Shown here: in pieces, positions 43,189 through 51,699 of the stretch | Layout of the letters: every line of letters begins with the position of its first letter | Position numbering within the stretch: the stretch's first letter is position 1 | Origin: Volucribacter amazonae | Lineage (GTDB): Bacteria > Pseudomonadota > Gammaproteobacteria > Enterobacterales > Pasteurellaceae | Assembly (NCBI RefSeq): GCF_029783845.1 | Contig: NZ_LWID01000001.1 | Coordinates: 2,522,575-2,586,574 of the forward strand | Length of the DNA stretch: 64,000 nucleotides | Direction of reading: 5' to 3' | Position numbers and translations under genes: made by a program | Notes under the pieces: generated by a model | What the model was told of the DNA's origin: nothing | Seen by the model: only the letters and a program-made list of their open reading frames with translations | Database searches by the model: none

Positions 43189-46100
43189 TTATTGCTCTTG
43201 TGATGCCATTAATGACGCATTTCCACCTGCGGCAGTGGTATTTTCACTACGAGAAAATTCATCATATAAGGCGATAACATCTTGGCTTTGTTGCCAATTA
43301 TAATATTTAAAAATGGCTTTACTTTGTTCCGCTAACTGTGTTTTAAGTTTTTTATCTAATTGACCGAAATAGATCCCTTTTTGACAGTAACCAAAATCTT
43401 CTACAACCTTTACTTTAATAGTGGTTTGTTGAGCAAGAGGGTGGTCAGGTTTGACTAATATACTAAAACCAAACTGATTTAATTTACTTGCTGCTTGTTG
43501 TGATTCTTTGATGTTACCATTCAATATTGCGACCTCAGAGGTACGATAGGATAAACTATTTTGTTCCCCAGTGATACTTTCTAGTATAGGTTTGGCTGTT
43601 AATAAGGTATGTTCATCGCCAAATTGGCTATAATATTGCGTGGCTTTGGTTAAACGTTGTAAATAAAATTCGCCACCTGCTTTAGGCCCAGTACCAGATA
43701 AATAATGCCCACCAAAAGGTTGTACCCCTACCACAGCACCAACAATATTGCGATTAATATAGAAATTGCCACAGTGCAAATGTTGTTCCACAAATTGAAT
43801 TTGTTTACGAATACGGCTATGACAACCACCTGTTAAAGCATATCCCTTAGCGTTGATTTCCGCGAAAATTTGGGCGAGCTGTTCTTTTGGATAACGAATA
43901 ATATGCAAAATCGGGCCAAATACTTCTTGATTTAATTGGCTAAGATCATTAAGTTGATAAATGGCTGGTGCGACATAATAACCTTGCTCAGGCGTTTCTA
44001 ATTCCATATAGCGTTTAGCAATTTTTCGCATTGCTGCTTTATGTTGTTCTAATCGTTGTTTTGCCTCTAAATCAATCACTGGGCCAATATCGGTGGTAAG
44101 TAAACTCGGATCACCCAATTTTAATTCTTGCATAGCTTGGCTTAACATTGTATAAATTTTATCGGCAATATCTTCTTGTAACAATAAAATACGCAATGCT
44201 GAACAACGTTGCCCAGCAGAATCAAAAGCTGAATTTAATACATCAGCAATGACTTGTTCAGGCAAGGCAGAGGAATCCACAACTAAAGCATTTTGCCCGC
44301 CAGTTTCAGCAATTAAGATAGGATCATTATCCGCTTGAGCAAGTTGCTGATTAATCAATCTAGCGACTTCCGTTGAACCTGTAAATACCACTGCATCAAA
44401 AGGATATTGAATCAGTCTTGCTCCAAGCTCGCCATCACCTAATAAAAGTTGTAAGGCAGAGTGGGGAAGTCCTGCTTGATAAAATAATCGTGTTGCGGCA
44501 ACCGCAATTAGGCTGGTTTGTTCTGCTGGTTTCGCCACAACATTATTGCCAGCAGCTAGACTGGCGGCGATTTGTCCAGTAAAAATAGCTAATGGAAAAT
44601 TCCAAGGAGAAATACAAAGTACCGTCCCTCTCGGTTCAGCTAATTGATGATTTGAGGCTAAGGTTTCTAATTGCAAAGCATAATAACGTAAAAAATCCAC
44701 TGCTTCTCGCAATTCAGCAATGGCATTTGGTAAAGTTTTGCCCGCCTCTAAAATGGCTAATTTCATTAACAAACCATAATGTTGCTCAAATAAATCAGCG
44801 GTTTTAAGCAAAATTTTGGCTTTTTCCACCGCACTTTTTTGTTGCCAATCGTGGTTTTGTTGAGCCTGTTGGAATACATCTGCAACATAATCAGGATTAA
44901 AAAAGCAAACTTCTCCCACTGGTTCCAAGGTAGCGGGATTTTGTACAGTCTGACTAGTAAGATGATAATCTTTGCTACTTTCTATTGCGACTAAAGATTG
45001 TCCCAGCGGTATTGCGGCTTGATTAAGTGCGGTCGATAATTGGGCTAAATGCTGTTCATTACTAAGATCAAACCCTTTAGAGTTTTGTCGTTCTTGGAAT
45101 AAATTTTGTGGTAAACGTACCGCTTTATTAGGTTGCCCTTGTGATTTTGCATATTGTTGCCAAGGTGGTGTCATTAATTGTTCAGCTGGGATATGTGGAT
45201 CAGCTAATTGGTGTACAAAAGAGGAATTTGCTCCATTTTCTAATAAACGACGTACTAAATAAGCCAATAATGTTTCGTGCGTCCCCACAGGGGCATAAAC
45301 ACGCACTAAACGATCAAGATTTTGTTTGCCTACGACATTATTGTATAAGGTTTCGCCCATACCATGTAAACATTGAAACTCATAATGTTTATCTTGTCCA
45401 AGTTCATAAATCGTGCAAAGGGTTTGTACATTATGGGTGGCAAATTGCGGATACACCACATCTTGTGCCGCCAATAATTTTTTGGCACAGGCGAGGTAAG
45501 CAATATCAGTATGGTTTTTGCGAGTATAAAGCGGAAAATCAGTTAATCCTTCGGTTTGTGCCCATTTGATTTCACTATCCCAATAAGCCCCTTTAACTAA
45601 ACGAATCATCAAGTAAGACTGTTTTTGACGAGCAAGTTCAATCAAATAATCAATCACTTTGGCAGCACGTTTAGAATAGGCTTGTACCACAAAACCAATT
45701 CCCTTATAGCCTTGTAACTCAGGTTCATCAATTAATTTTTCAATTAAATCTAAGGATAATTCAAGGCGATTAGCTTCTTCCGCATCAATGTTAATACTAA
45801 TATTAAATTGTTTTGCCAATAAGAAAAGCTGTTTGACTCTTGGATAAAGTTCATTCATCACCCGTTCATATTGTGCTCGGCTATAACGTGGGTGAATTGC
45901 AGATAATTTAACGGAAATACTATTTGATTGATAAATATCACGCTGTGCAGATTCTTGCCCTACGGCTTTAATGGCTAATATATAATCTTGTAAATAACGA
46001 TCAGCATCTTGTTGTGTCATCGCCGCTTCCCCCAACATATCAAAGGAAAAAACATAACCTTGCGATAAACGGGGTTGAATTCGTGCTAATGCGTTGTCAA

Positions 46101-46647
46101 TGGTTGTACCTGTTACAAATTGTTCACCTAAGATTTTCATTGCTTTTATCATTGCAAAACGCATAGCAGGTGCCGATAAGCGAGCAAAACTACGGGTTAA
46201 AGCATTTGAAAGGGTAGTTTCATCAAAACTTTCACTTAATTTCTTACCTAGTAATAATCCATAACTGGCAGCATTAATAAATAAAGAAGAAGACTTATCA
46301 ATATGTGCTTTCCAATCGCCTTCTTTTAATTTATCTTGAATCAATTCATCGCGAGTTTGAGCATCAGGAATACGCAATAATGCTTCAGCAAGACACATTA
46401 AGGCAATACCTTCATCATCGCCCAAAGAATATTCTTGCATTAAGGCATCAACGCTATAACGATTTTTCTTGGTTTGGCGAAGATGATTAATCAATTTGAT
46501 TCCATTTTGTTTAATACGTTTTTCTTGATCAGGGCTAAAATCCAACGTTTGATATAATTCATCAACGACAGTTTTTTCATTAATGCGATAATAATCCGTA
46601 ATAGCTTGACGTGATACTCCATATTGACGAGCTAAATCAAAACTCAT
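43189..46647 (-). CDS. putA: Bifunctional proline dehydrogenase / glutamate-semialdehyde dehydrogenase PutA
   Basis: 1152 residues. The PRODH barrel (~190-470) has ISVKLSAIHPRYS, YLMIRLVKGAYWDSEIKWAQ and VRVYAPVGTHETLLAYLVRR. The aldehyde dehydrogenase (~540-1010) has the catalytic Glu in ETGGQNALVVD and Cys in AFDSAGQRCSALRI. It turns proline into glutamate via FAD and NAD. E. coli PutA (1320 aa) starts with a ribbon-helix-helix DNA-binding domain; here the protein begins directly with the helical arm (RQAITDYYRINEKTV), so it cannot autoregulate that way. Two uptake signals lie inside (44828, 45025). Confidence 0.93.
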   Translation of the reverse strand: MSFDLARQYGVSRQAITDYYRINEKTVVDELYQTLDFSPDQEKRIKQNGIKLINHLRQTKKNRYSVDALMQEYSLGDDEGIALMCLAEALLRIPDAQTRDELIQDKLKEGDWKAHIDKSSSLFINAASYGLLLGKKLSESFDETTLSNALTRSFARLSAPAMRFAMIKAMKILGEQFVTGTTIDNALARIQPRLSQGYVFSFDMLGEAAMTQQDADRYLQDYILAIKAVGQESAQRDIYQSNSISVKLSAIHPRYSRAQYERVMNELYPRVKQLFLLAKQFNISINIDAEEANRLELSLDLIEKLIDEPELQGYKGIGFVVQAYSKRAAKVIDYLIELARQKQSYLMIRLVKGAYWDSEIKWAQTEGLTDFPLYTRKNHTDIAYLACAKKLLAAQDVVYPQFATHNVQTLCTIYELGQDKHYEFQCLHGMGETLYNNVVGKQNLDRLVRVYAPVGTHETLLAYLVRRLLENGANSSFVHQLADPHIPAEQLMTPPWQQYAKSQGQPNKAVRLPQNLFQERQNSKGFDLSNEQHLAQLSTALNQAAIPLGQSLVAIESSKDYHLTSQTVQNPATLEPVGEVCFFNPDYVADVFQQAQQNHDWQQKSAVEKAKILLKTADLFEQHYGLLMKLAILEAGKTLPNAIAELREAVDFLRYYALQLETLASNHQLAEPRGTVLCISPWNFPLAIFTGQIAASLAAGNNVVAKPAEQTSLIAVAATRLFYQAGLPHSALQLLLGDGELGARLIQYPFDAVVFTGSTEVARLINQQLAQADNDPILIAETGGQNALVVDSSALPEQVIADVLNSAFDSAGQRCSALRILLLQEDIADKIYTMLSQAMQELKLGDPSLLTTDIGPVIDLEAKQRLEQHKAAMRKIAKRYMELETPEQGYYVAPAIYQLNDLSQLNQEVFGPILHIIRYPKEQLAQIFAEINAKGYALTGGCHSRIRKQIQFVEQHLHCGNFYINRNIVGAVVGVQPFGGHYLSGTGPKAGGEFYLQRLTKATQYYSQFGDEHTLLTAKPILESITGEQNSLSYRTSEVAILNGNIKESQQAASKLNQFGFSILVKPDHPLAQQTTIKVKVVEDFGYCQKGIYFGQLDKKLKTQLAEQSKAIFKYYNWQQSQDVIALYDEFSRSENTTAAGGNASLMASQEQ

Positions 46648-47329
46648 ATTGCCTCCAAGAAAAAATAAGGAAAATGGGGGATAGTATAGTACCTTAGTAA
46701 GTAACGAATATGTTTAAATCTTTAACATATTGTGAAGTACAAATTAATGTAAAAAAGAGAAAAAGACAATGGTTAATTGAAGAAAAATTTTATCTGAACG
46801 CATTATCATTAATTTTTTAATAAAAAATACACTAAATAAATGAATAAAATCTAGCATATAGTGACAATGTCACTTAACTAGAGTTAAGTTTTTTAATTGG
46901 TTAATAGGAAAACCAACCCTAGATATCCGAGCAAGCAAAAACATATCTTTTCTCTTATCTAATAACAGAAACCCTTTATTTATATTGATGTCCCTGTATT
47001 AATAATTTTTCATCATAAAATCTATATTTTCCCTTTACACTATAAAATCAATAAGGATATTTAAACAAAAATGATTGTTACAGTGTTCAATATAGTAGCA
47101 TTATGTCTTGCTTAGATAGTATTTGTTACCTGTGTATAAGTCTGTGATTTATTTATACCGTAGTTCCTACTTACCTTATAACTAATTTCGCATAATGTAT
47201 ATTATGTTAAATAATAAATTTATAAATGTAACAGGCTAAAATGTTTATCTACCCTATATACGTTAAGAATGTGAACGACTATATTTCATTATTTCGGAAT
47301 TATATGGATATGTATGAATAGATAATTGA
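46648..47329. other. Gene-free stretch upstream of putA, with palindromes
   Basis: About 680 bp of very AT-rich sequence without a credible ORF. It holds a perfect 15-base palindrome AGTGACAATGTCACT (46860-46874), overlapping at its end CTTAACTAGAGTTAAG plus six Ts (46873-46894), and a terminus-like AACGACTATA (47274-47283) of the palindromic repeat family. The palindromes may be operators for putA, ~210 bp downstream on the minus strand. Nothing else was recognised. Confidence 0.5.
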
Positions 47330-47356
47330 AAATGCCCAATAATAAATTGGGCAATT
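47330..47356 (-). terminator. Terminator of the DUF695/RraB-like gene
   Basis: On the minus strand GCCCAAT TTATT ATTGGGC is followed by ATTTTC, 27 bp after the stop. Confidence 0.7.
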
Positions 47357-47380
47357 AGAGATTTGATGAATTTTGAGAAA

Positions 47381-48223
47381 TTAATGCAAGGCTTGCTGAG
47401 TTGATTTCGTTTCTTTACTCATCCAACCAATATATTCACCATCAAAACGATCGGCTAAGATATTAAATTGTTCAACAAAATGAAAAATATCCCGATCATC
47501 TAATGTCATTTCATTGGTTAATGTTGCAACATAAATTGGTGTTTTTGCTGTTTTATTATCTTCCTCTTGTTCTGGTTCTTCTTCTTCAATACCATGTTGT
47601 AAATCAAAAAAATCAAAGAAATTGGTATTAAAATTATCAATAAAACGTTGTAGGCTGTCTTCATTTTTAAAATGAAAAATATGTTCTACTGGTCTTCGTT
47701 CAGACAGATCATCGCCATTGGTTTGTAATATGGTTAAAATTTCTTCTGTGGCATTAAGTTTTAACTCTAATGGTGACGGCAATAGAAAATCAAAATAAAT
47801 ACTTGCTTGAGGATCTTGTTGTTGCTTAATATCAGTAATTGAATCAAATCCGTTAAGAATATCAATGACTTCTTTCGCATAATTTGTATAAAAATAGATT
47901 TCATTTTTTCCATTACCAATAACATGCCCTGAATATAATGTATCAGGTAAGGCATTTAATTGAGTAATGATTTTAACCATTTTATCAATTAAAATATCAG
48001 CTTGTGCTATATCAGGTAAACCATCGGAATTTGTATCCTCCACGTCATAAGTGAGGGAGAATTGAACAACAGAGGAAAAAGCGGTATCTTTAAAAATATC
48101 GGCTATGGCTAAATTGACGGAAAAGATACATTCATTATGATTAATAATACTACGATAAACTTTCCAATTTTGTATCATTGATAATGTGTCGTTTAACTCA
48201 TCTAATGTTTTATCTGTTTCCAT
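47381..48223 (-). CDS. DUF695 / RraB-like protein
   Basis: 280 residues, no signal peptide, strongly acidic. The N-terminal ~125 residues (IQNWKVYRSIINHNECIFSV ... FSLTYDVEDTNSDGLPD) look like DUF695. The C-terminal ~100 residues (RPVEHIFHFKNEDSLQRFID ... ADRFDGEYIGWMSKE) resemble RraB, the RNase E inhibitor fold, whose end typically reads GGEYDGW. An acidic linker (EEEEPEQEEDN) interrupts the second domain. The gene stands alone with its own terminator. A role in controlling RNA decay is only a guess from the fold. Confidence 0.65.
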   Translation of the reverse strand: METDKTLDELNDTLSMIQNWKVYRSIINHNECIFSVNLAIADIFKDTAFSSVVQFSLTYDVEDTNSDGLPDIAQADILIDKMVKIITQLNALPDTLYSGHVIGNGKNEIYFYTNYAKEVIDILNGFDSITDIKQQQDPQASIYFDFLLPSPLELKLNATEEILTILQTNGDDLSERRPVEHIFHFKNEDSLQRFIDNFNTNFFDFFDLQHGIEEEEPEQEEDNKTAKTPIYVATLTNEMTLDDRDIFHFVEQFNILADRFDGEYIGWMSKETKSTQQALH

Positions 48224-48438
48224 AACTCTCCCCTATTTAATAAATTTTAGTGAGATAATCAAATATTCGTTCCATAATCTACCAAACTCTTATCAAGAAG
48301 TTAATCTTTATCGTATAAATTAAGCAAAAAATATTAAGATTTGTGACGGTTATCGAAAATTTACAGTAGTATTTTGTTGTTAAAAAAGGCAAAATATACA
48401 CCTTGTTGGATTGATTGATATGAATAGAAGATTAAGCC

Positions 48439-49044
48439 ATGGAATTACTGATTGATTTTTTTTCAAATTATGGCTATTGTGCCGTACTTTTCGTGCTGAT
48501 TATTTGTGGCTTTGGTGTGCCTATTCCTGAAGATATTACCCTTGTTTCAGGGGGAATTATCGCAGGGCTTGGTTATGCTAATCCTCACATTATGCTCGTT
48601 GTAAGTATGTTTGGCGTTCTCTTCGGCGATAGTATTATGTATTGGCTTGGACGCATTTATGGTGCCAAAATATTGAGAGTAAGAATTGTTCGCCGTTTTA
48701 TTAATGTGCAACGTTTGCGTTTAGTGCGTGAGAAATTTGATAAATATGGTAACCGAGTTTTATTTATTGCTCGCTTTTTACCCGGATTACGCGCTCCTAT
48801 CTATATGATTTCAGGCATTACTCGCCGTATAAGCTATACGCGTTTTGTTTTAATTGATTTTTTTGCTGCGATTATTTCTGTGCCGATTTGGGTTTACCTT
48901 GGTTATCATGGAGCAGCCAATTTAGATTGGATTGAGCAACAAATTAAGCGAGGTCAAGTTGGTATTTATATTATTATTGCCATTGTTGCTCTTTATGTGA
49001 TTTTTAAATTATATCGGGCTAAAAAACGTAAGTCAGCCAAATAA
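48439..49044 (+). CDS. DedA-family inner-membrane protein
   Basis: 201 residues with four to five hydrophobic segments. The family motifs are present: the re-entrant region FGVPIPEDITLVSGG, GDSIMYWLGRIYG, and FIARFLPGLRAPIYMISGI with the conserved RxxPGxR. It ends in a basic tail (YRAKKRKSAK). DedA proteins are membrane transporters or scramblases, linked to undecaprenyl-phosphate or lipid flipping and to membrane potential. The particular paralogue cannot be assigned. The 214-bp gap upstream holds only its promoter region. Confidence 0.88.
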   Translation: MELLIDFFSNYGYCAVLFVLIICGFGVPIPEDITLVSGGIIAGLGYANPHIMLVVSMFGVLFGDSIMYWLGRIYGAKILRVRIVRRFINVQRLRLVREKFDKYGNRVLFIARFLPGLRAPIYMISGITRRISYTRFVLIDFFAAIISVPIWVYLGYHGAANLDWIEQQIKRGQVGIYIIIAIVALYVIFKLYRAKKRKSAK

Positions 49045-49055
49045 ATAAAATATAT

Positions 49056-49078
49056 ATACCCCCAAATGGGGGTATTCT
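49056..49078. terminator. Bidirectional terminator between dedA and moaE
   Basis: ATACCCCC AAAT GGGGGTAT, a perfect 8-bp GC-rich stem, placed between two converging genes. Confidence 0.75.
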
Positions 49079-49093
49079 ACTCCCCTATGATTA

Positions 49094-49552
49094 TTACTTA
49101 AACCACCTTTCCATTGCCTGATCGTCAGTTTGCTTAGCCTCCACCCAGCGTTCGCCTGAACAGGTTGTTTCTTTTTTCCAAAAAGGGGCTTTGGTTTTTA
49201 GATAATCCATAATAAATTCATTAGCTTGATAAGCCTCTTTACGATGTGCGGAACTTACCCCTACCAAAACAATTTCATCGCCTGCTTTTAATTGCCCTAC
49301 TCGATGAATAATGCTGATAGCTTGAATATCCCAACGTTGTTGAGCTTGTTCCGCGATTTCTTTTAATACTTTTTCTGTCATTGCAGGATAATGCTCTAAA
49401 TATAATTGCGACACCTGATCTCCTAAATTAAGATCTCGTACTTTCCCTACAAAAATAACCACAGCCCCAGCAGATTGAGATTGAGCAAGCCACTGATATT
49501 CCTCATTTTGATCAAAGGACAATGGACTGACCTGAATTTTAATATTATCCAT
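49094..49552 (-). CDS. moaE: Molybdopterin synthase catalytic subunit
   Basis: 152 residues from the ATG at 49552, overlapping nothing and one base beyond moaD's stop; a longer frame back to 49594 runs inside moaD and is rejected. Motifs: GAVVIFVGKVRD, LEHYPAM, IIHRVGQLKAGDEIVLVGVSS and the catalytic lysine region KTKAPFWKKE. With MoaD it inserts the dithiolene sulfurs into precursor Z. Last gene of moaACDE. Confidence 0.94.
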   Translation of the reverse strand: MDNIKIQVSPLSFDQNEEYQWLAQSQSAGAVVIFVGKVRDLNLGDQVSQLYLEHYPAMTEKVLKEIAEQAQQRWDIQAISIIHRVGQLKAGDEIVLVGVSSAHRKEAYQANEFIMDYLKTKAPFWKKETTCSGERWVEAKQTDDQAMERWFK

Positions 49553-49553
49553 A

Positions 49554-49799
49554 TTATCCCCCCGTAACAGGTGGGAAAAAGGCAATTTCATCACCTGCTT
49601 GAATTGGGCTATCTAACGAAGATAATGTTTGATTAACTGCTACAAGCACTTTTCCTTGTTGTAAGGCTAATTGCCATTTGTCGCCTTTTTGTACTAAATA
49701 ATCTAATAATTGTTGAATATGCTCAAATTTAGCCTCAAGCATTAATTCATCGGTATTGACTAATTCTCTAATTTGTCCAAAAAATAATATTTTTATCAT
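49554..49799 (-). CDS. moaD: Molybdopterin synthase sulfur carrier subunit
   Basis: 81 residues, a ubiquitin-like fold (IKILFFGQIRELVNTDE) ending in the essential Gly-Gly (FFPPVTGG) that is thiocarboxylated. It donates sulfur to MoaE. Its start overlaps the moaC stop. Confidence 0.94.
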   Translation of the reverse strand: MIKILFFGQIRELVNTDELMLEAKFEHIQQLLDYLVQKGDKWQLALQQGKVLVAVNQTLSSLDSPIQAGDEIAFFPPVTGG

Positions 49800-50299
49800 T
49801 TTGTTATCTCATTTATTGTTTCTTGTGGTACACAAAAATAACCTGATTTTCCACCGCACTTTTCTAACAAGCGAATCTGTTCAATAACAATATCTTTTTG
49901 TACTGCTTTACACATATCATAAATGGTTAAAGCTGCCACGCTTGCTGCCGTTAAGGCTTCCATTTCAACGCCAGTTTTACCTGTCAATTTGCAATAGCTT
50001 TCTATCCGTACCTGATTACTCTCAGGCAAGGGGCAAATATTGATTTCTACCTTGCTTAATAATAATGGGTGGCATAATGGGATCAATTCCCAAGTTTTTT
50101 TTGCCGCCTGTATGCCTGCAATGCGCGCCGTAGCGAATACATCGCCCTTATGGTGTTGTCCGTTTAAAATCATCGTTAATGTATTTTGTGACATTGTCAC
50201 TAAAGCCTCTGCTCGAGCTTCTCGTACAGTATCTTGTTTCAACGAAACATCAACCATATTCGCTTCGCCTTGGGCATTAATATGGGTAAATTCTGTCAT
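49796..50299 (-). CDS. moaC: Cyclic pyranopterin monophosphate synthase accessory protein MoaC
   Basis: 167 residues (E. coli 161). The start MTEFTHINAQGEANMVDVS matches E. coli. The conserved LIPLCHPLLLSKVEI, GVEMEALTAASVAALTIYDM and DIVIEQIRLLEKCGGKSG are all present. It converts the MoaA product to cyclic pyranopterin monophosphate. An uptake signal lies near the 3' end (49853). It follows moaA by 18 bp. Confidence 0.95.
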   Translation of the reverse strand: MTEFTHINAQGEANMVDVSLKQDTVREARAEALVTMSQNTLTMILNGQHHKGDVFATARIAGIQAAKKTWELIPLCHPLLLSKVEINICPLPESNQVRIESYCKLTGKTGVEMEALTAASVAALTIYDMCKAVQKDIVIEQIRLLEKCGGKSGYFCVPQETINEITK

Positions 50300-50317
50300 T
50301 TTATATTCCTTTATGAA

Positions 50318-51331
50318 TTAACCGCCAATGGTTGATAAATTAGCACGTACGCCAGTATCGCCCATATGTAAATAATGATGCTGCCGTTTATGTTGTAAGG
50401 CAGAAAATAAGCGTGCCTGTAATTGAGATTGTTGGAGATCAGATTGTAATAAATCTCTTAGTTCAATCCCCTCTTCGCCGAATAAACAAAGGTGCAATTT
50501 ACCTCGAGCAGAAACTCTTAAACGATTACAACTGGCACAAAAATTTTTCTCGTAGGGCATAATCAATCCCACTTCGCCCTGATAATCTTGATGATAAAAC
50601 ACTTTAGCAGGCCCATCACTTCGCCCTTTCAAACGCAATTTCCAGCCTTGTTGCAATAATTTTTTTTCCAATAATTGTCCTGATAAATGATATTGTTGGA
50701 AAAAATGATCCATATCCCCTGTTTGCATCAATTCAATAAACCGCATTTGAATAGGTTTATCTTTAATCCAAGCTAAAAATTGCTCAAATTCACGCTCATT
50801 GAGTTGTTTCATCAATACTGCATTAACCTTAACTTGGCGATAACCAATTTCTAAAGCCCGTTCAATCCCTCGCATTACTTGATAAAACTTATTTTCGCCT
50901 GTAATGATATGAAACATTTTAGGATCTAAACTATCCAAGCTCACATTAATTGACGTAATACCTGCTCTTTTCCAATTATCCACCTCGTTTGCCATACGAT
51001 AGCCATTGGTTGTCAAGGCAATATTTTTTATGCCATCGATCACCTTAATTTGCTCAACAATGGATAAAAAATCTTTGCGTAAAGTAGGCTCACCACCTGT
51101 AATGCGGATTTTTTCTGTTCCCATGACAACAAAGGCTTTTGCCACACGAATAATTTCCTCTTGCGTTAAAAAATGCGGTTTATTTTTTTCTGGTTGATAA
51201 CCATTAGGTAAACAATAGTTACAACGAAAATTACAAACATCGGTAATAGACAAACGAAGATAATAATATTCTCGCTGGAAAGCATCAACCAAACGGTTAG
51301 CTCCCAACGACTTAATAGGAATGCGTTGCAT
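50318..51331 (-). CDS. moaA: GTP 3',8-cyclase MoaA (radical SAM)
   Basis: 337 residues from the ATG at 51331 (AAGG seven to eight bases upstream; a TTG three bases earlier is less likely). Radical SAM cluster CNFRCNYC at ~32 and IRITGGEPTLRKDF. The second cluster is in FCASCNRLRVSARGKLHLCLF. The C-terminal Gly-Gly (STIGG) is required for activity. It converts GTP into the first molybdopterin intermediate. First gene of moaACDE, behind a riboswitch-like leader. Confidence 0.95.
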   Translation of the reverse strand: MQRIPIKSLGANRLVDAFQREYYYLRLSITDVCNFRCNYCLPNGYQPEKNKPHFLTQEEIIRVAKAFVVMGTEKIRITGGEPTLRKDFLSIVEQIKVIDGIKNIALTTNGYRMANEVDNWKRAGITSINVSLDSLDPKMFHIITGENKFYQVMRGIERALEIGYRQVKVNAVLMKQLNEREFEQFLAWIKDKPIQMRFIELMQTGDMDHFFQQYHLSGQLLEKKLLQQGWKLRLKGRSDGPAKVFYHQDYQGEVGLIMPYEKNFCASCNRLRVSARGKLHLCLFGEEGIELRDLLQSDLQQSQLQARLFSALQHKRQHHYLHMGDTGVRANLSTIGG

Positions 51332-51334
51332 CAA

Positions 51335-51448
51335 GACACCTTTCTAAATACGAGAGGATAAATCGTTTCCAATCTTATCCTTGGACAAAAATTTGTCGGC
51401 TTGTAAACCATGCTATCTAAACAGTTTAGGTCAACAAGCTCGGAGTTA
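51335..51448 (-). ncRNA. Molybdenum-cofactor (Moco) riboswitch candidate
   Basis: The moaA leader, read on the minus strand, forms nested stems: GCTTGT with ACAAGC, GACAAATTTTTGTC, and GGATAA with TTATCC. It ends CTCTCGTATTTAGAAAGGTG, close to the 3' end of the E. coli moaA Moco RNA (as remembered, CTCCCGTATCTGGAAAGGTG), which includes the ribosome site. Cofactor binding would sequester translation of moaA. The assignment rests on this 3' match, position and structure. Confidence 0.7.
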
Positions 51449-51699
51449 TGCAAATAAATTTTGATCATTCTAAAATAGAAAGAAATAAATGTACAATCGG
51501 CAAGGAAAAAATAACCTTATTGAGGTAACTATTATAAGGATAGAAGGTAAATTAGTTATATAAGTAAGTATACAAAGGGTATGTAATCGTTCTATTTTAA
51601 AAACATGCTTCGTTATTATAGTCGTTTCAAATATCGCTTATTTATCTCTTCGTCAAAAAATGCTATCTTTCTCGGCAAATAATTGATTTGAGATAAATT

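Noticed and set aside
47072..47116. Short ORF of 14 codons in the gap upstream of putA
   Set aside because: Too short, in random AT-rich sequence, no conservation evidence available, and only a distant AAGGA upstream.
49553..49594. Longer N-terminus for moaE reaching into moaD
   Set aside because: It would encode unrelated residues within moaD; the ATG at 49552 gives the family start and length.
50188..50204. GTGACATTGTCAC palindrome, similar to the one at 46860
   Set aside because: It lies inside moaC and is explained by the coding sequence; two occurrences of a short palindrome are not enough to call a regulon.
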